Made by a program: the position numbers and the translations under genes
The notes under the pieces: generated by a model
Databases searched by the model: none
Seen by the model: only the letters and a program-made list of their open reading frames with translations
Told to the model about the DNA's origin: nothing
In this document: positions 42,017 to 50,549 of the stretch, one piece after another
Layout of the letters: each line of letters begins with the position of its first letter
Position numbering within the stretch: position 1 is the stretch's first letter
Assembly: GCA_964638245.1 (NCBI GenBank)
Contig: CAZWZG010000004.1
Location: 1-53,461, forward strand
Reading direction: 5' to 3'
Source: CAZWZG01 sp964638245
GTDB taxonomy: Bacteria; Pseudomonadota; Alphaproteobacteria; Rhodobacterales; Rhodobacteraceae
Length of the DNA stretch: 53,461 nucleotides

Positions 42017-42676
42017 GTGCCTGACCAGCCGGATGACTTGATTTGGAGCGATCGCGGCGTGCCGATTTCGGCGCGCTTTGATGACCCATATTACTCGCTG
42101 GACGATGGCTGGGCTGAGACGCAGCATGTCTTTCTGGCCGGAAACGACCTTCCGGCGCGTTTTGAACGCGGATTTCAGATTGCGGAACTCGGGTTTGGGA
42201 CGGGGCTCAATGCCGCTGCCGCGCTGCGCGCATGGCGAGATGCGTGTGTCGCGGGCACCCTCCGTTTCACAAGTTTCGAGCTATACCCGTTGGTCCCGGA
42301 TGCTGTGGAAACGGCCCTGTCCAAGTTTCCTGATCTGTCGCGCGAAGCGCACGACGTGACCCGGGCTTTGGCAGGCCACGTCGTTCCCGACCTTCAGCTC
42401 GAGGTCATTGCGGGAGATGCGCGCGACACTCTTGCGCGCTGGAACGGTGCAGCCGACGCATGGTTTCTGGACGGATTTTCGCCTGCCAAGAACCCCGAAC
42501 TTTGGGAGCCGCAGCTTCTGACAGAAATCGGTCGCCACACTGCACCCAATGGCACATTCGCAACCTATACCGCCGCTGGAGCGGTCCGGCGCGCGCTTCA
42601 AGACGCCGGTTTCCTCGTCGAACGCCGCCCCGGATTCGGCCGCAAACGCCACATGAGCGTCGGGCGAATGCCATGA
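42017..42676 (+). CDS. mnmD: tRNA (5-methylaminomethyl-2-thiouridine)(34) methyltransferase MnmD
   Basis: SAM-dependent methyltransferase of the wobble uridine in tRNA, 219 residues, equal to the N-terminal half of E. coli MnmC. SAM loop: FQIAELGFGTGLNAAAALRAW. The family motifs DDPYYSLDDGWAETQHVFLAGNDLP and DAWFLDGFSPAKNPELW are complete. GTG start with AGGGAATGACAG before it. Overlaps the DMT transporter gene by ATGA. Divergent from the MnmC-oxidase-like gene. Confidence 0.92.
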   Translation: MPDQPDDLIWSDRGVPISARFDDPYYSLDDGWAETQHVFLAGNDLPARFERGFQIAELGFGTGLNAAAALRAWRDACVAGTLRFTSFELYPLVPDAVETALSKFPDLSREAHDVTRALAGHVVPDLQLEVIAGDARDTLARWNGAADAWFLDGFSPAKNPELWEPQLLTEIGRHTAPNGTFATYTAAGAVRRALQDAGFLVERRPGFGRKRHMSVGRMP

Positions 42677-43536
42677 CCGACGGGCGCGTTTTGATGACCT
42701 TGGGTGTTCTGCTATTGGCGGTTCAGGACGGATTTTCGCGTTACCTTGCCGCCGAATACTCGACCATCGTCGTCGTCGTGATCCGATACTGGTTCCTTTT
42801 CCTCGTGGTCCTCATCATTGCATTGAGGCACGCAGGTATCCAGCAGATGTTTCGCTCCGGACGGCCATGGCTTCAGGCACTGCGCGGGGCATTTCTGGCC
42901 CTTGAAATCTGCGTCATGATCGCTGGCTTCGTGCTCCTCGGCCTGTCCGTAGCCCATGCGGTTTTCGCCGTCAGTCCGCTGATCATCACCGCAATGGCCG
43001 CGCCTTTGTTGGGCGAACGCGTACAAGCCGCGCAATGGGGACTGGTTGCGGTAGGCTTTGGCGGCGTCCTTGTCATTTTGCAGCCGGGCTCAGACGTCTT
43101 TCAAACCGCCGCGTTGGTGCCGCTTTTGGCGGCTTGCCTGTTCGCGGCCTATTCATTGACCACCCGAATGGTGGCGGATCGCGACGGACCGGCCACCTCG
43201 ACTGCCTGGACAGCATTGATGGGGGTTGGCCTGCTTACGCCCATCGGGATCTGGTATTGGGAGCCGCTGGATCGCGCAGACTGGCCTGAAATGGCGTATC
43301 TGGCTGTTTCGAGCGCGCTGGCGCACTGGCTTTTGATCCGCGCTTATGCCATCGAGCGGGCGAGCCGCGTTCAGCCGTTCGCCTACCTCCAGCTGGTTTT
43401 CGCGAGCATGATTGGCATCTTTTGGTTCGGCGAAACCCTAAGCCTGAACCTGATCATCGGCGCTGCCATCATTGTCGGCGCGGGATTGCTCAGTCTGCGT
43501 CTGAAGGCCGAGCAACAGGACGCGCCCGCGGCCTGA
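42673..43536 (+). CDS. DMT (EamA) family transporter
   Basis: Inner-membrane transporter with ten predicted TM helices in two EamA repeats, 287 residues. Repeat one ends VFAVSPLIITAMAAPLLGERVQAAQW, repeat two ends PFAYLQLVFASMIGIFWFGETL, both family signatures (P-x-F/G-E). ATG start overlapping the mnmD stop. Its 3' 47 bases overlap the convergent slt gene. The substrate (metabolite or drug) is unknown. Confidence 0.9.
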   Translation: MTDGRVLMTLGVLLLAVQDGFSRYLAAEYSTIVVVVIRYWFLFLVVLIIALRHAGIQQMFRSGRPWLQALRGAFLALEICVMIAGFVLLGLSVAHAVFAVSPLIITAMAAPLLGERVQAAQWGLVAVGFGGVLVILQPGSDVFQTAALVPLLAACLFAAYSLTTRMVADRDGPATSTAWTALMGVGLLTPIGIWYWEPLDRADWPEMAYLAVSSALAHWLLIRAYAIERASRVQPFAYLQLVFASMIGIFWFGETLSLNLIIGAAIIVGAGLLSLRLKAEQQDAPAA

Positions 43537-45541
43537 CCGCTCCTGCAAAATGCGCTGTCGAGGAGACGAGCTCTTCCGACATCGTCCATGGTGCCGTCTC
43601 TCCGGTCAGGCGGGCGCGGTAGACCGGAATGCTCTCCATGACGCGCATGACATAGTTGCGTGTCTCGTTGAACGGGATGTGCTCAATCCAGTCGACCACA
43701 TCCATCCCGCTCGAGCGGGGATCCCCAAACCGCGCAGCCCATTGACGGGGGCGGCCCGGACCCGCGTTATAGCCTGCGGAAATCATCATCAGGTTGCCCG
43801 AAAGCATCTCGGTCAGCATCTCAAGATACTTCGTGCCAAGTTCGGCGTTATAGACCGGATCAGAGGTCAGCCGTGCCCGGCTGTAGGGCATCCCGAGTTC
43901 TCCTGCGACCTCGCGCGCGGTTGCGGGCATCAGTTGCATCAAACCGCGTGCGCCTGCTCCGGAAACCACGACGGGGTCGAATTCGCTTTCCCGGCGCGCA
44001 ATGGCCAACGCCAGCTCCTCAGGCACCCGCATGTTTTCAAGACCAAAGTCGTAGAGCGCGAAGTAGGCCTTGGGGATGATCATCCCCTGACGCGCGCCCT
44101 GTTTGCCAATCATCACAGCGATATGGGGTTCGCCCAATTCCAGTGCGACGTCCGCCAACTGCCCGATCTCAGTCGCATCCTGCGTCTCAGCCAGATGCAC
44201 CATGAAACGCTCTGCCAATGTGCGCCGCCCGGCGCGCTGCAACAGAAGTGCGGCTTCGAAAACCGTGCTGTCGTTAAAGGCCGCGCTGCGCCAGTCGGGA
44301 TACTCCGTCCGACCGGTCAAGGCGGGATCCATGGGAACGCCCGCCCGCTCTGCCGCCAATTGCCCGTAGAAGCTTGTCTGGTGCTGGGCGCCCTGCACAT
44401 AGGCCGCCTGCGACGCCTCGTCCTGCCCCATCGCTTCGAGCGCGCGACCTTGCCAGTATCCCGCGCGACCAAGGCTTATGGGAGAGTTCACCGCAGTTTC
44501 GAAGCGTTGGAAATGATCGAGTGCTGTTTCCGGCGCGTCCAGATACGTCAACGCCAAATAGCCCGACAGCCACTCCAGATCGGCAAAGCTCGACCCCTCG
44601 CTCAACCCATGTGCTGATGCGATCCGGTATGCCCGCTCGCCATCGCCTTCGCGCATCGTGGCCCGCGCCAGACCGCGCCGCCATCCCGCCCAGCGTCCCG
44701 GCTCACCCAAGGCAACCTCGGTGGCATCCATCGCTTCAAGGATTTCAAGCGCGCGATCATTCATGCCCTTTCGGGCGCGCCACTGGAAGCGCTCGAAGAG
44801 AAGGCCGGGATGCTCTGCCAGTTCCTTTGGGACCTGATCGATCAGGGCGTTCACGCCGTTCTTGTCCTGCCGCAAAGCCAGTCGCGCCCGCGCCAAGGCC
44901 TGCCACGCCGAGGACACGCGCGGATACATCCGTTCGGACGACACGCGATGGCCGTTCCACAACAGCATGTCTAGACGCGCCTCGTGATGCTCCTTGAGGA
45001 TATCGCCGTAGTTCCCCAGAAGCAGCTCTTCGTCCTGCCGGGTCATGGTCTGGGTCAACCACGCCAGAACCGCCTGCGCCTCGGCATCGCCGGAGCGATC
45101 CAAAGCCTCATAAGCCGCAATCAGATGGACCGATCCCGCTCCGGTTCGGGGCGCCTGTTCTTCAAAAAACGCAACGACCTCCGCCGCGCGATCGCCAAAG
45201 GGGAGCTGAGACTCGTTTTGCTGGCGCAAGTAGGGAAGGCCCGGCCAATCACCGTTTCGCGCAAGGAAGGCATTCACTTCGTCGAGCGACCCCTGACCCG
45301 CACGCAAGCGATGCCATTCGATGATGTCGCGGGCGACGGGGCCAGCTTGGGCCGCGCGATCCAGCGCAGCGTTCCAATCCGGCTTTGACATAAGACCAAG
45401 CGCATCCGACAGCGCATCCGCTTCGGCATCCACGGGCGCCTCGGCAGCGGCCTCTTCTTCAGCCGCGGCATGCGCAACAGCAAACGGAGCCAGCGCGAGA
45501 AACACGCCAGCGCACAACAAACGAAGGGCCTTTTCAGTCAT
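43490..45541 (-). CDS. Soluble lytic murein transglycosylase (Slt70-like)
   Basis: Periplasmic peptidoglycan lyase, 683 residues. Signal peptide (MTEKALRLLCAGVFLALAPFAVAHA), then a long alpha-superhelical ring domain (about 40-500) like Slt70, then the SLT catalytic domain. The catalytic Glu is in AIARRESEFDPVVVSGAGARG (ES), followed by LMQLMPATAREVA and ISAGYNAGPGRPRQW. The ATG at 45541 is chosen over an in-frame codon three residues upstream. A second lytic transglycosylase in the window after the MltB-type one at 34047. Confidence 0.93.
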   Translation of the reverse strand: MTEKALRLLCAGVFLALAPFAVAHAAAEEEAAAEAPVDAEADALSDALGLMSKPDWNAALDRAAQAGPVARDIIEWHRLRAGQGSLDEVNAFLARNGDWPGLPYLRQQNESQLPFGDRAAEVVAFFEEQAPRTGAGSVHLIAAYEALDRSGDAEAQAVLAWLTQTMTRQDEELLLGNYGDILKEHHEARLDMLLWNGHRVSSERMYPRVSSAWQALARARLALRQDKNGVNALIDQVPKELAEHPGLLFERFQWRARKGMNDRALEILEAMDATEVALGEPGRWAGWRRGLARATMREGDGERAYRIASAHGLSEGSSFADLEWLSGYLALTYLDAPETALDHFQRFETAVNSPISLGRAGYWQGRALEAMGQDEASQAAYVQGAQHQTSFYGQLAAERAGVPMDPALTGRTEYPDWRSAAFNDSTVFEAALLLQRAGRRTLAERFMVHLAETQDATEIGQLADVALELGEPHIAVMIGKQGARQGMIIPKAYFALYDFGLENMRVPEELALAIARRESEFDPVVVSGAGARGLMQLMPATAREVAGELGMPYSRARLTSDPVYNAELGTKYLEMLTEMLSGNLMMISAGYNAGPGRPRQWAARFGDPRSSGMDVVDWIEHIPFNETRNYVMRVMESIPVYRARLTGETAPWTMSEELVSSTAHFAGAVRPRARPVARPSDAD

Positions 45542-45663
45542 GCGGCACATCCTATGCCCTACCCGTTACTAAACTCACCTCACAAACTTGGCATTTCCGA
45601 GGCACAGGGCTAGGGTCCGGCGAAATTTCACCGACAGCCCCCACACAAGTCCGGGAGAGAGCC

Positions 45664-46548
45664 ATGACCACGCCCCAGTTCAAAGGATCCATGCCAGCGC
45701 TGGTGACGCCTTTCAAAGGCGATGAGGTTGATTATGGCGCTTTGGAAGCGCTTGTCGAATGGCATATCGAAGAAGGCAGCCATGGGATCGTCCCCGTGGG
45801 CACGACGGGCGAGAGCCCAACGCTCAGCCATCGTGAACACGAGGCGGTCATTGAAGCGGTCGTCGGGACCGTCGCTGGCCGGGTGCCGGTCATTGCCGGG
45901 GCGGGATCCAACAACACGGTCGAAGGCATCCGACTGCTCAAGCACGCGGCGTCTGTTGGCGCTGATGGGGCACTGGTCGTCACGCCCTACTACAACAAGC
46001 CAACGCAGGCCGGACTGATTGCGCATTACACCGCGCTCCACGAAGCGGCCGACATTCCGATCATCATTTACAACATTCCGGGCCGCTCGGTGATCGACAT
46101 GAGCGTGGCGACGATGAGCGAATTGGCCAAACTGCCTCGGATTGCCGGGGTCAAGGACGCCACAGGCGATGTTACGCGCGTTAGCCAGACGCGCGCCGCA
46201 TCGGGTGCAGATTTCATCCAGCTTTCGGGCGAGGATGCCTCAGCGCTTGGCTTTAACGCCCATGGTGGCGTTGGATGCATCTCGGTCACCGCAAATGTTG
46301 CGCCGGCCTTATGCTCGGCGTTCCAAGAAGCAACTCTGGCGGGCGACTATACCAAAGCCCTTGAATATCAGGATAAACTCATGCCGCTGCATGAGGCGAT
46401 CTTCCTTGAGCCGGGGCTGGCAGGTGCCAAATACGGACTGTCACTCTTGGGCAAGTGTTCACCGGATGTGCGTCTGCCCCTCGTTGGGCTGACCGATCCG
46501 ACCAAAGCCGCAATTCGCTCGGCAATGGAGCATGCGGACCTGCTTTAA
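45664..46548 (+). CDS. dapA: 4-hydroxy-tetrahydrodipicolinate synthase
   Basis: First committed step of lysine/diaminopimelate synthesis, condensing pyruvate with aspartate semialdehyde. 294 residues. GTTGES at 46-51, catalytic Tyr 136 (IIYNIPGRS), Schiff-base Lys 164 (AGVKDATGD). The N-terminus FKGSMPALVTPFKGDEVDY is that of biosynthetic DapA, in contrast to the catabolic paralogue at 5651. GGGAGAG 4 bases before the ATG. The last 4 bases overlap the convergent channel gene. Confidence 0.95.
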   Translation: MTTPQFKGSMPALVTPFKGDEVDYGALEALVEWHIEEGSHGIVPVGTTGESPTLSHREHEAVIEAVVGTVAGRVPVIAGAGSNNTVEGIRLLKHAASVGADGALVVTPYYNKPTQAGLIAHYTALHEAADIPIIIYNIPGRSVIDMSVATMSELAKLPRIAGVKDATGDVTRVSQTRAASGADFIQLSGEDASALGFNAHGGVGCISVTANVAPALCSAFQEATLAGDYTKALEYQDKLMPLHEAIFLEPGLAGAKYGLSLLGKCSPDVRLPLVGLTDPTKAAIRSAMEHADLL

Positions 46549-46991
46549 CTGATGCTGTCGCGCTGACGAACGCGGATGCTGCGCATCGTCTCGATGAGCA
46601 GCGCCGTGATCTGTCCAAAGGCAAAGAACCCGTTGGCCGCCGTGAACCCGCCCAGAAGACGCCAATCGTCGGGGAGCAGCACATCCCCGAACCCAAGGGT
46701 CGTGAAGGAGACGAGCGCGAAGTAGAGCGCGGCCTCAAACGTATCGAAAAGCTCCAGGGCAAGATACGTCACCGACCAGATCGTCACCGAGGCCGCGACC
46801 ATACAGAACGTGCCCAAAAGCGTCAGAACAAGGATCGCCATCAGTTTTGGCGCATGGGGCGGGCGCAGTGCCCATGGGTTCAAGCGAATGAGCAGCATCT
46901 CAAGCCCGTACCAGAGGCCCCCTGCAGCAACCATGCTGCCAAGGATGATCACGCAACCGATGACGATTTGCTCCACCATGCCCCGCATCAT
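46545..46991 (-). CDS. Two-TM potassium channel family protein
   Basis: About 148 residues. A first TM near the N-terminus (IVIGCVIILGSMVAAGGLWYG), a second (MAILVLTLLGTFCMVAASVTIW), then a pore helix with the selectivity filter FTTLGFGDVLLPDDW (TxGFGD) and an inner helix (GFTAANGFFAFGQITALLIETM). This is the Ion_trans_2 type K+ channel pattern, with no visible RCK domain. Several Met codons (46991, 46988, 46979) are possible starts; 46979, with GCGGGGC before it, is as good as the first. Convergent with dapA. Confidence 0.85.
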   Translation of the reverse strand: MMRGMVEQIVIGCVIILGSMVAAGGLWYGLEMLLIRLNPWALRPPHAPKLMAILVLTLLGTFCMVAASVTIWSVTYLALELFDTFEAALYFALVSFTTLGFGDVLLPDDWRLLGGFTAANGFFAFGQITALLIETMRSIRVRQRDSIS

Positions 46992-47065
46992 TGCCAAGGC
47001 CCCAAACGCGTCAAGACATGGTCGGGGCTTTTATCGCCCCCGCCGGCACTCTATATGCAAGCCGC

Positions 47066-47542
47066 ATGGCCAAAGCGCAGGATAACCCGAACTACAAGGT
47101 GGTCGCCGAGAACCGGCGGGCACGGTTCGACTATGCGATTCAGGAAGATTTCGAATGCGGCGTTCAACTCATGGGCTCCGAAGTTAAATCCATGCGCCTG
47201 AACTCGGCCAATATCGCCGAAAGCTATGCAACCGTCGAAGACGGTGAGTTGTGGCTGGTGAACAGCTATATCGCGCCTTACGACGCGGGCCGCACCTTCG
47301 GACATGAGGATCGGCGGCGGCGCAAGCTTCTGGCGTCAAAAAAAGAAATCTCGGACATGTGGAACGCGACCCAGCGCAAGGGGATGACTCTTGTGCCGCT
47401 GGTTATGTATTTCAATCATCGCGGAATCGCCAAGATCAAGATCGGGCTCGCCAAGGGCAAGAACGTCGCTGACAAGCGCGAAACCAGCGCCAAGCGCGAC
47501 TGGAACCGCCAGAAGGCGCGGCTGATGAAGGATCACGGCTAG
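47066..47542 (+). CDS. smpB: SsrA-binding protein SmpB
   Basis: Partner of tmRNA in rescuing stalled ribosomes, 158 residues. The beta-barrel core begins YKVVAENRRARFDYAIQEDFECGVQLMGSEVKSMR and NIAESYATVEDGELWLVNSYIAPY, and the basic C-terminal tail KGKNVADKRETSAKRDWNRQKARLMKDHG is complete. The first ATG giving MAKAQDNPNYK is chosen; an earlier open frame is non-coding. No tmRNA gene is visible nearby. Confidence 0.96.
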   Translation: MAKAQDNPNYKVVAENRRARFDYAIQEDFECGVQLMGSEVKSMRLNSANIAESYATVEDGELWLVNSYIAPYDAGRTFGHEDRRRRKLLASKKEISDMWNATQRKGMTLVPLVMYFNHRGIAKIKIGLAKGKNVADKRETSAKRDWNRQKARLMKDHG

Positions 47543-47611
47543 GTCGACAGTTCGTTCCCCTTGAACCCTTGCCCTGCTGGGTTTAGGCAAGGTCGAACCA
47601 AGGACACGCCC

Positions 47612-48466
47612 ATGGCCGACGACCCCACAACGCTGGTTTCGACTGACTGGCTGAAAACCCACCTCAAGGATCCTGACCTGCGGCTGCTGGATGCCAGTTG
47701 GTACCTGCCCGGCTCTGTCCGCGATGCGCGGGCCGAATACGAAAAGGGTCACATTCCCGGCGCGCGTTTCTTTGATATCGACGAGATTTCGGATCACCGC
47801 TCCGAGTTGCCTCATATGGTGCCGCCGGTTGAAAAGTTTATGAGCCGGATGCGGGCGATGGGCGTTGGAGATGGCCATCAGGTGGTGGTCTATGACGGCT
47901 CCGGCATCTTCTCGGCGCCGCGTGTCTGGTGGCTGTTCAAGCTGATGGGCAAGCGCGATGTCGCCGTTCTTGACGGTGGATTGCCCAAGTGGAAAGCCGA
48001 AGGCGGGGTCATCGAGGACATGCCGCCCGTCATCCGCGACCGCCACATGACAGTCTCGGTGCAAAATCAACTGGTTCGCGATGTCACGCAGGTCGCGCAG
48101 GCGTCAAAGCTGCAAGACCACGAAATCATTGACGCACGACCCGCCCCGCGGTTTCGCGGTGAAGCCGAAGAACCTCGCGAAGGTCTGCGAAGTGGGCATA
48201 TTCCGGGGTCCCGGAACGTGCCGTTCAAGTCGGTCCTGAACGGCGATGGGACCATGATGGGCGCGGACGACTTAAGGCGCGTTTTTCTGGATGCAGGCGT
48301 CGACCTGAAGAAACCGATTATCACGACCTGCGGCTCGGGCGTATCAGCAGCCGTGCTAATGTTGGCCCTGGCGCGACTGGGTCACGACCACGCGTCGCTC
48401 TATGATGGCTCTTGGGCCGAATGGGGCAAATACCCTGATCTCAAAATCGCAACCGGAGACGCCTGA
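47612..48466 (+). CDS. sseA: 3-mercaptopyruvate/thiosulfate sulfurtransferase
   Basis: Two-rhodanese-domain sulfurtransferase, 284 residues. Domain one begins VSTDWLKTHLKDPDLRLLDASWYLPG, and its middle has YEKGHIPGARFFDIDEISD. The active Cys of domain two is in TTCGSGVSAAVLMLAL (CGSGVS), the mercaptopyruvate-type loop. The stop overlaps the aminotransferase start (TGATG), so the two genes are an operon that may connect cysteine-derived mercaptopyruvate with transamination. Confidence 0.93.
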   Translation: MADDPTTLVSTDWLKTHLKDPDLRLLDASWYLPGSVRDARAEYEKGHIPGARFFDIDEISDHRSELPHMVPPVEKFMSRMRAMGVGDGHQVVVYDGSGIFSAPRVWWLFKLMGKRDVAVLDGGLPKWKAEGGVIEDMPPVIRDRHMTVSVQNQLVRDVTQVAQASKLQDHEIIDARPAPRFRGEAEEPREGLRSGHIPGSRNVPFKSVLNGDGTMMGADDLRRVFLDAGVDLKKPIITTCGSGVSAAVLMLALARLGHDHASLYDGSWAEWGKYPDLKIATGDA

Positions 48467-49647
48467 TGCTGAATGCGCTCAAAGAACAGCCAGCGGACAA
48501 GATCCTTGCCCTGATGCAGATGTATCGCGAGGACCCGCGCGAGACCAAGATCGACCTTGGTGTTGGCGTCTACAAGAATGCCGAAGGTGTCACACCCGTG
48601 ATGCGGGCCGTGAAGGCGGCCGAAAAGAAGATCTGGGAAGATCAGACGACGAAAGCCTACACTGGTCTGGCTGGCGACCCGGCATACGCAGAAGCGCTGT
48701 CGTCCCTTGTCCTCGGGGACACGCGCGACGCCTCTCGGCTGGCTGCGGTGGCCACGCCTGGCGGTACGGGCGCTGTGCGGCAAGCCATTGAAATGGCGAA
48801 GTTCTCTGGCACACCGCTGACCGTTTGGGTGTCCGATCCGACATGGCCGAACCACCTTTCGATCCTCAAGCATCTCGGGGTGCCGTTCAAGACATACCGC
48901 TACTTTGATCGGGCTTCTGGCGAGCTCGACTTCGGGGCGATGATGGCGGACCTTGAGGCTGTGAAAACTGGGGATCTCGTGCTTCTTCACGGGTGCTGTC
49001 ACAACCCGAGCGGGGCCAATCCGACGCTGGAAAACTGGGGGCAGATTGCGGATCTGCTGCTCGCAAAAGGCGCAACGCCCTTCATCGACATCGCCTATCA
49101 GGGCTTTGGCGACGGGCTGGAAGAGGATGCGGCTGGCGTGCGCCTTCTGGCCGAGCGGATGCCCGAGATGATCATCGCTGCGAGCTGTTCCAAGAACTTC
49201 GGGATTTACCGCGAGCGGACGGGTTTGCTGATGGCAATCACGGAAGACGCCAAAGCCAAGCCGGTTGTTCAGGGCAACCTTAACCATCTGAACCGGCAGA
49301 ACTATTCCTTCCCGCCGGACCACGGCGCGCGCATTGTATCAACGATCCTGACCGACGATGCCCTGCGCGCCGATTGGGCGGCAGAACTGGAAGAGGTTCG
49401 TCTTGGGATGCTTGATCTGCGCACGTCTCTGGCCTCCGAACTCCGTCAACGGACCAACTCGGACACGTTCGATTTCGTGGGCGAACATCGTGGCATGTTC
49501 TCGCTTCTTGGTGTGCCCGCCGAACAGGTCGAGCGGATGCGCGTGGATCACGGGATCTACATGATCACCGACAGCCGCATCAATATCGCGGGCCTCAACA
49601 AGTCCTCGGTTCCGATTCTTGCCGAGGCCTTGGTAGCCACGTCTTAA
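48466..49647 (+). CDS. Aromatic/aspartate aminotransferase (class I, TyrB-like)
   Basis: PLP-dependent aminotransferase, 393 residues, homodimer expected. The subgroup Ib/Ia N-terminus KIDLGVGVYKNAEGVTPVMRAVKAAE, the HGCCHNPSGANPT block and the PLP Lys in AASCSKNFGIYRERTG match E. coli AspC/TyrB. The C-terminus ends with YMITDSRINIAGLN. The ATG overlaps the sseA stop. TyrB-like aromatic or branched specificity cannot be separated from aspartate here; cysteine aminotransferase activity would fit with sseA. Confidence 0.92.
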   Translation: MLNALKEQPADKILALMQMYREDPRETKIDLGVGVYKNAEGVTPVMRAVKAAEKKIWEDQTTKAYTGLAGDPAYAEALSSLVLGDTRDASRLAAVATPGGTGAVRQAIEMAKFSGTPLTVWVSDPTWPNHLSILKHLGVPFKTYRYFDRASGELDFGAMMADLEAVKTGDLVLLHGCCHNPSGANPTLENWGQIADLLLAKGATPFIDIAYQGFGDGLEEDAAGVRLLAERMPEMIIAASCSKNFGIYRERTGLLMAITEDAKAKPVVQGNLNHLNRQNYSFPPDHGARIVSTILTDDALRADWAAELEEVRLGMLDLRTSLASELRQRTNSDTFDFVGEHRGMFSLLGVPAEQVERMRVDHGIYMITDSRINIAGLNKSSVPILAEALVATS

Positions 49648-49660
49648 CAGTGCGAACGCT

Positions 49661-49701
49661 ACGTCGGTGTAACGTCGGTATTGCGTCGGTATTACGTCGG
49701 T
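49661..49701. repeat. Four 11-bp direct repeats (ACGTCGGT core)
   Basis: The octamer ACGTCGGT (one copy GCGTCGGT) begins at 49661, 49672, 49683 and 49694, an exact 11-base period. It starts 13 bases after the aminotransferase stop and ends just before the lipoate-ligase-like ATG at 49709. It could be a row of regulator sites on one DNA face or a simple-sequence expansion. Confidence 0.6.
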
Positions 49702-49708
49702 GCACGCC

Positions 49709-50377
49709 ATGAGTTTGATCGACACGCTTGATGCGGCGTCGGCGCTGGCGCGAGAGGGCGCATTGCTCGATCAGGTCTCGGCCAATCCGGACGAGACCCA
49801 CCTTTGGTTCTGGCAATCGCCCCGGGCGCTGGTCGCACCGAGGAAGCTGGCAGCGAAGCCAAAGTTCGAGGCGGCCGTGGCCGAAATGGCGGCCCATGGC
49901 TGGCCGGTGTATCTGCGCGGTTCGGGGGGCGATGTGACGCCGCAAGGGGCGGGCATTGTGAACGTCACCCATGTCTACGCCCGCCCTGAGGGCGAGATGT
50001 TCGACATCGACGCCGCCTATGATCGGATATGTGCGCCAATTGAAACCGCGCTCGGAGACGGGGCCAGTCGCGGCTGGATGCCCGGAGCGTTTTGTGATGG
50101 CGCGCATAACGTGCAGTTCGAAGGTCGGAAATTCGCGGGCACGGCAATGCGGTTTCGCCCCGCGCGCGCCAACCGGACGCGGTATGCGGTGATGGCCCAT
50201 GCGATCATGCTCTTTGCCCCGCCCCAGCCGTCGGCGATCGAGGCGCTCAACCGGTTCCTGAAGGCCATTGACGAAGATCGACGGATCGACGCGGACGCCC
50301 ATACCGGATTGCCGGAAGGCGTGACGGCGGAAGCGTTCGTGGGTCGGTTAGCGCAGGCGTTTGGGAAAAGCGCCTAG
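49709..50377 (+). CDS. Lipoate-protein ligase A-like protein
   Basis: 222 residues, BPL/LplA/LipB fold. The segment THLWFWQSPRALVAPRKL fits the N-terminal ligand-loop region, GWPVYLRGSGGDVTPQGAGIVNVTHVY matches the RR-x-SGGGAVYHD-type loop in a modified form, and NVQFEGRKFAGTAMRFRP carries the conserved Lys of the ligase. The double Arg is reduced to a single LRG, so activity may differ from standard LplA. A GTG 9 bases upstream is an alternative start. Just downstream of the 11-bp repeat block. Confidence 0.72.
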   Translation: MSLIDTLDAASALAREGALLDQVSANPDETHLWFWQSPRALVAPRKLAAKPKFEAAVAEMAAHGWPVYLRGSGGDVTPQGAGIVNVTHVYARPEGEMFDIDAAYDRICAPIETALGDGASRGWMPGAFCDGAHNVQFEGRKFAGTAMRFRPARANRTRYAVMAHAIMLFAPPQPSAIEALNRFLKAIDEDRRIDADAHTGLPEGVTAEAFVGRLAQAFGKSA

Positions 50378-50397
50378 CCGGACCGGCGTCGACCCGC

Positions 50398-50545
50398 GGG
50401 GTGGCGCATCAGACCGTACAGACTGGGCGCTTTATGGGTGCCGGGTCTTCCAAGGGTCGGACGTCGCGCTATCGGTGAAAAAGCGCCGCCCCGGCGGGGC
50501 GGGTCGGCGCTGGGCCGGCGGCCTTTGGCCTTTGGTCCGGCCCAG
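50398..50545. repeat. Intergenic GC-rich repeat family A, copy 2
   Basis: Head GGGGTGGCGC, then GGGCGCTTTATGG and GTCTTCCAAG. The middle hairpin is AGCGCCG (50482-50488) / CGGCGCT (50505-50511), with an inner CCCC-GGC-GGGG, and the 3' hairpin is GGGCCGG (50512-50518) / CCGGCCC (50537-50543). It shares order and most of these blocks with 52666-52815 and 6583-6735. Ends next to the isomerase stop. Confidence 0.65.
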
Positions 50546-50549
50546 GGTG

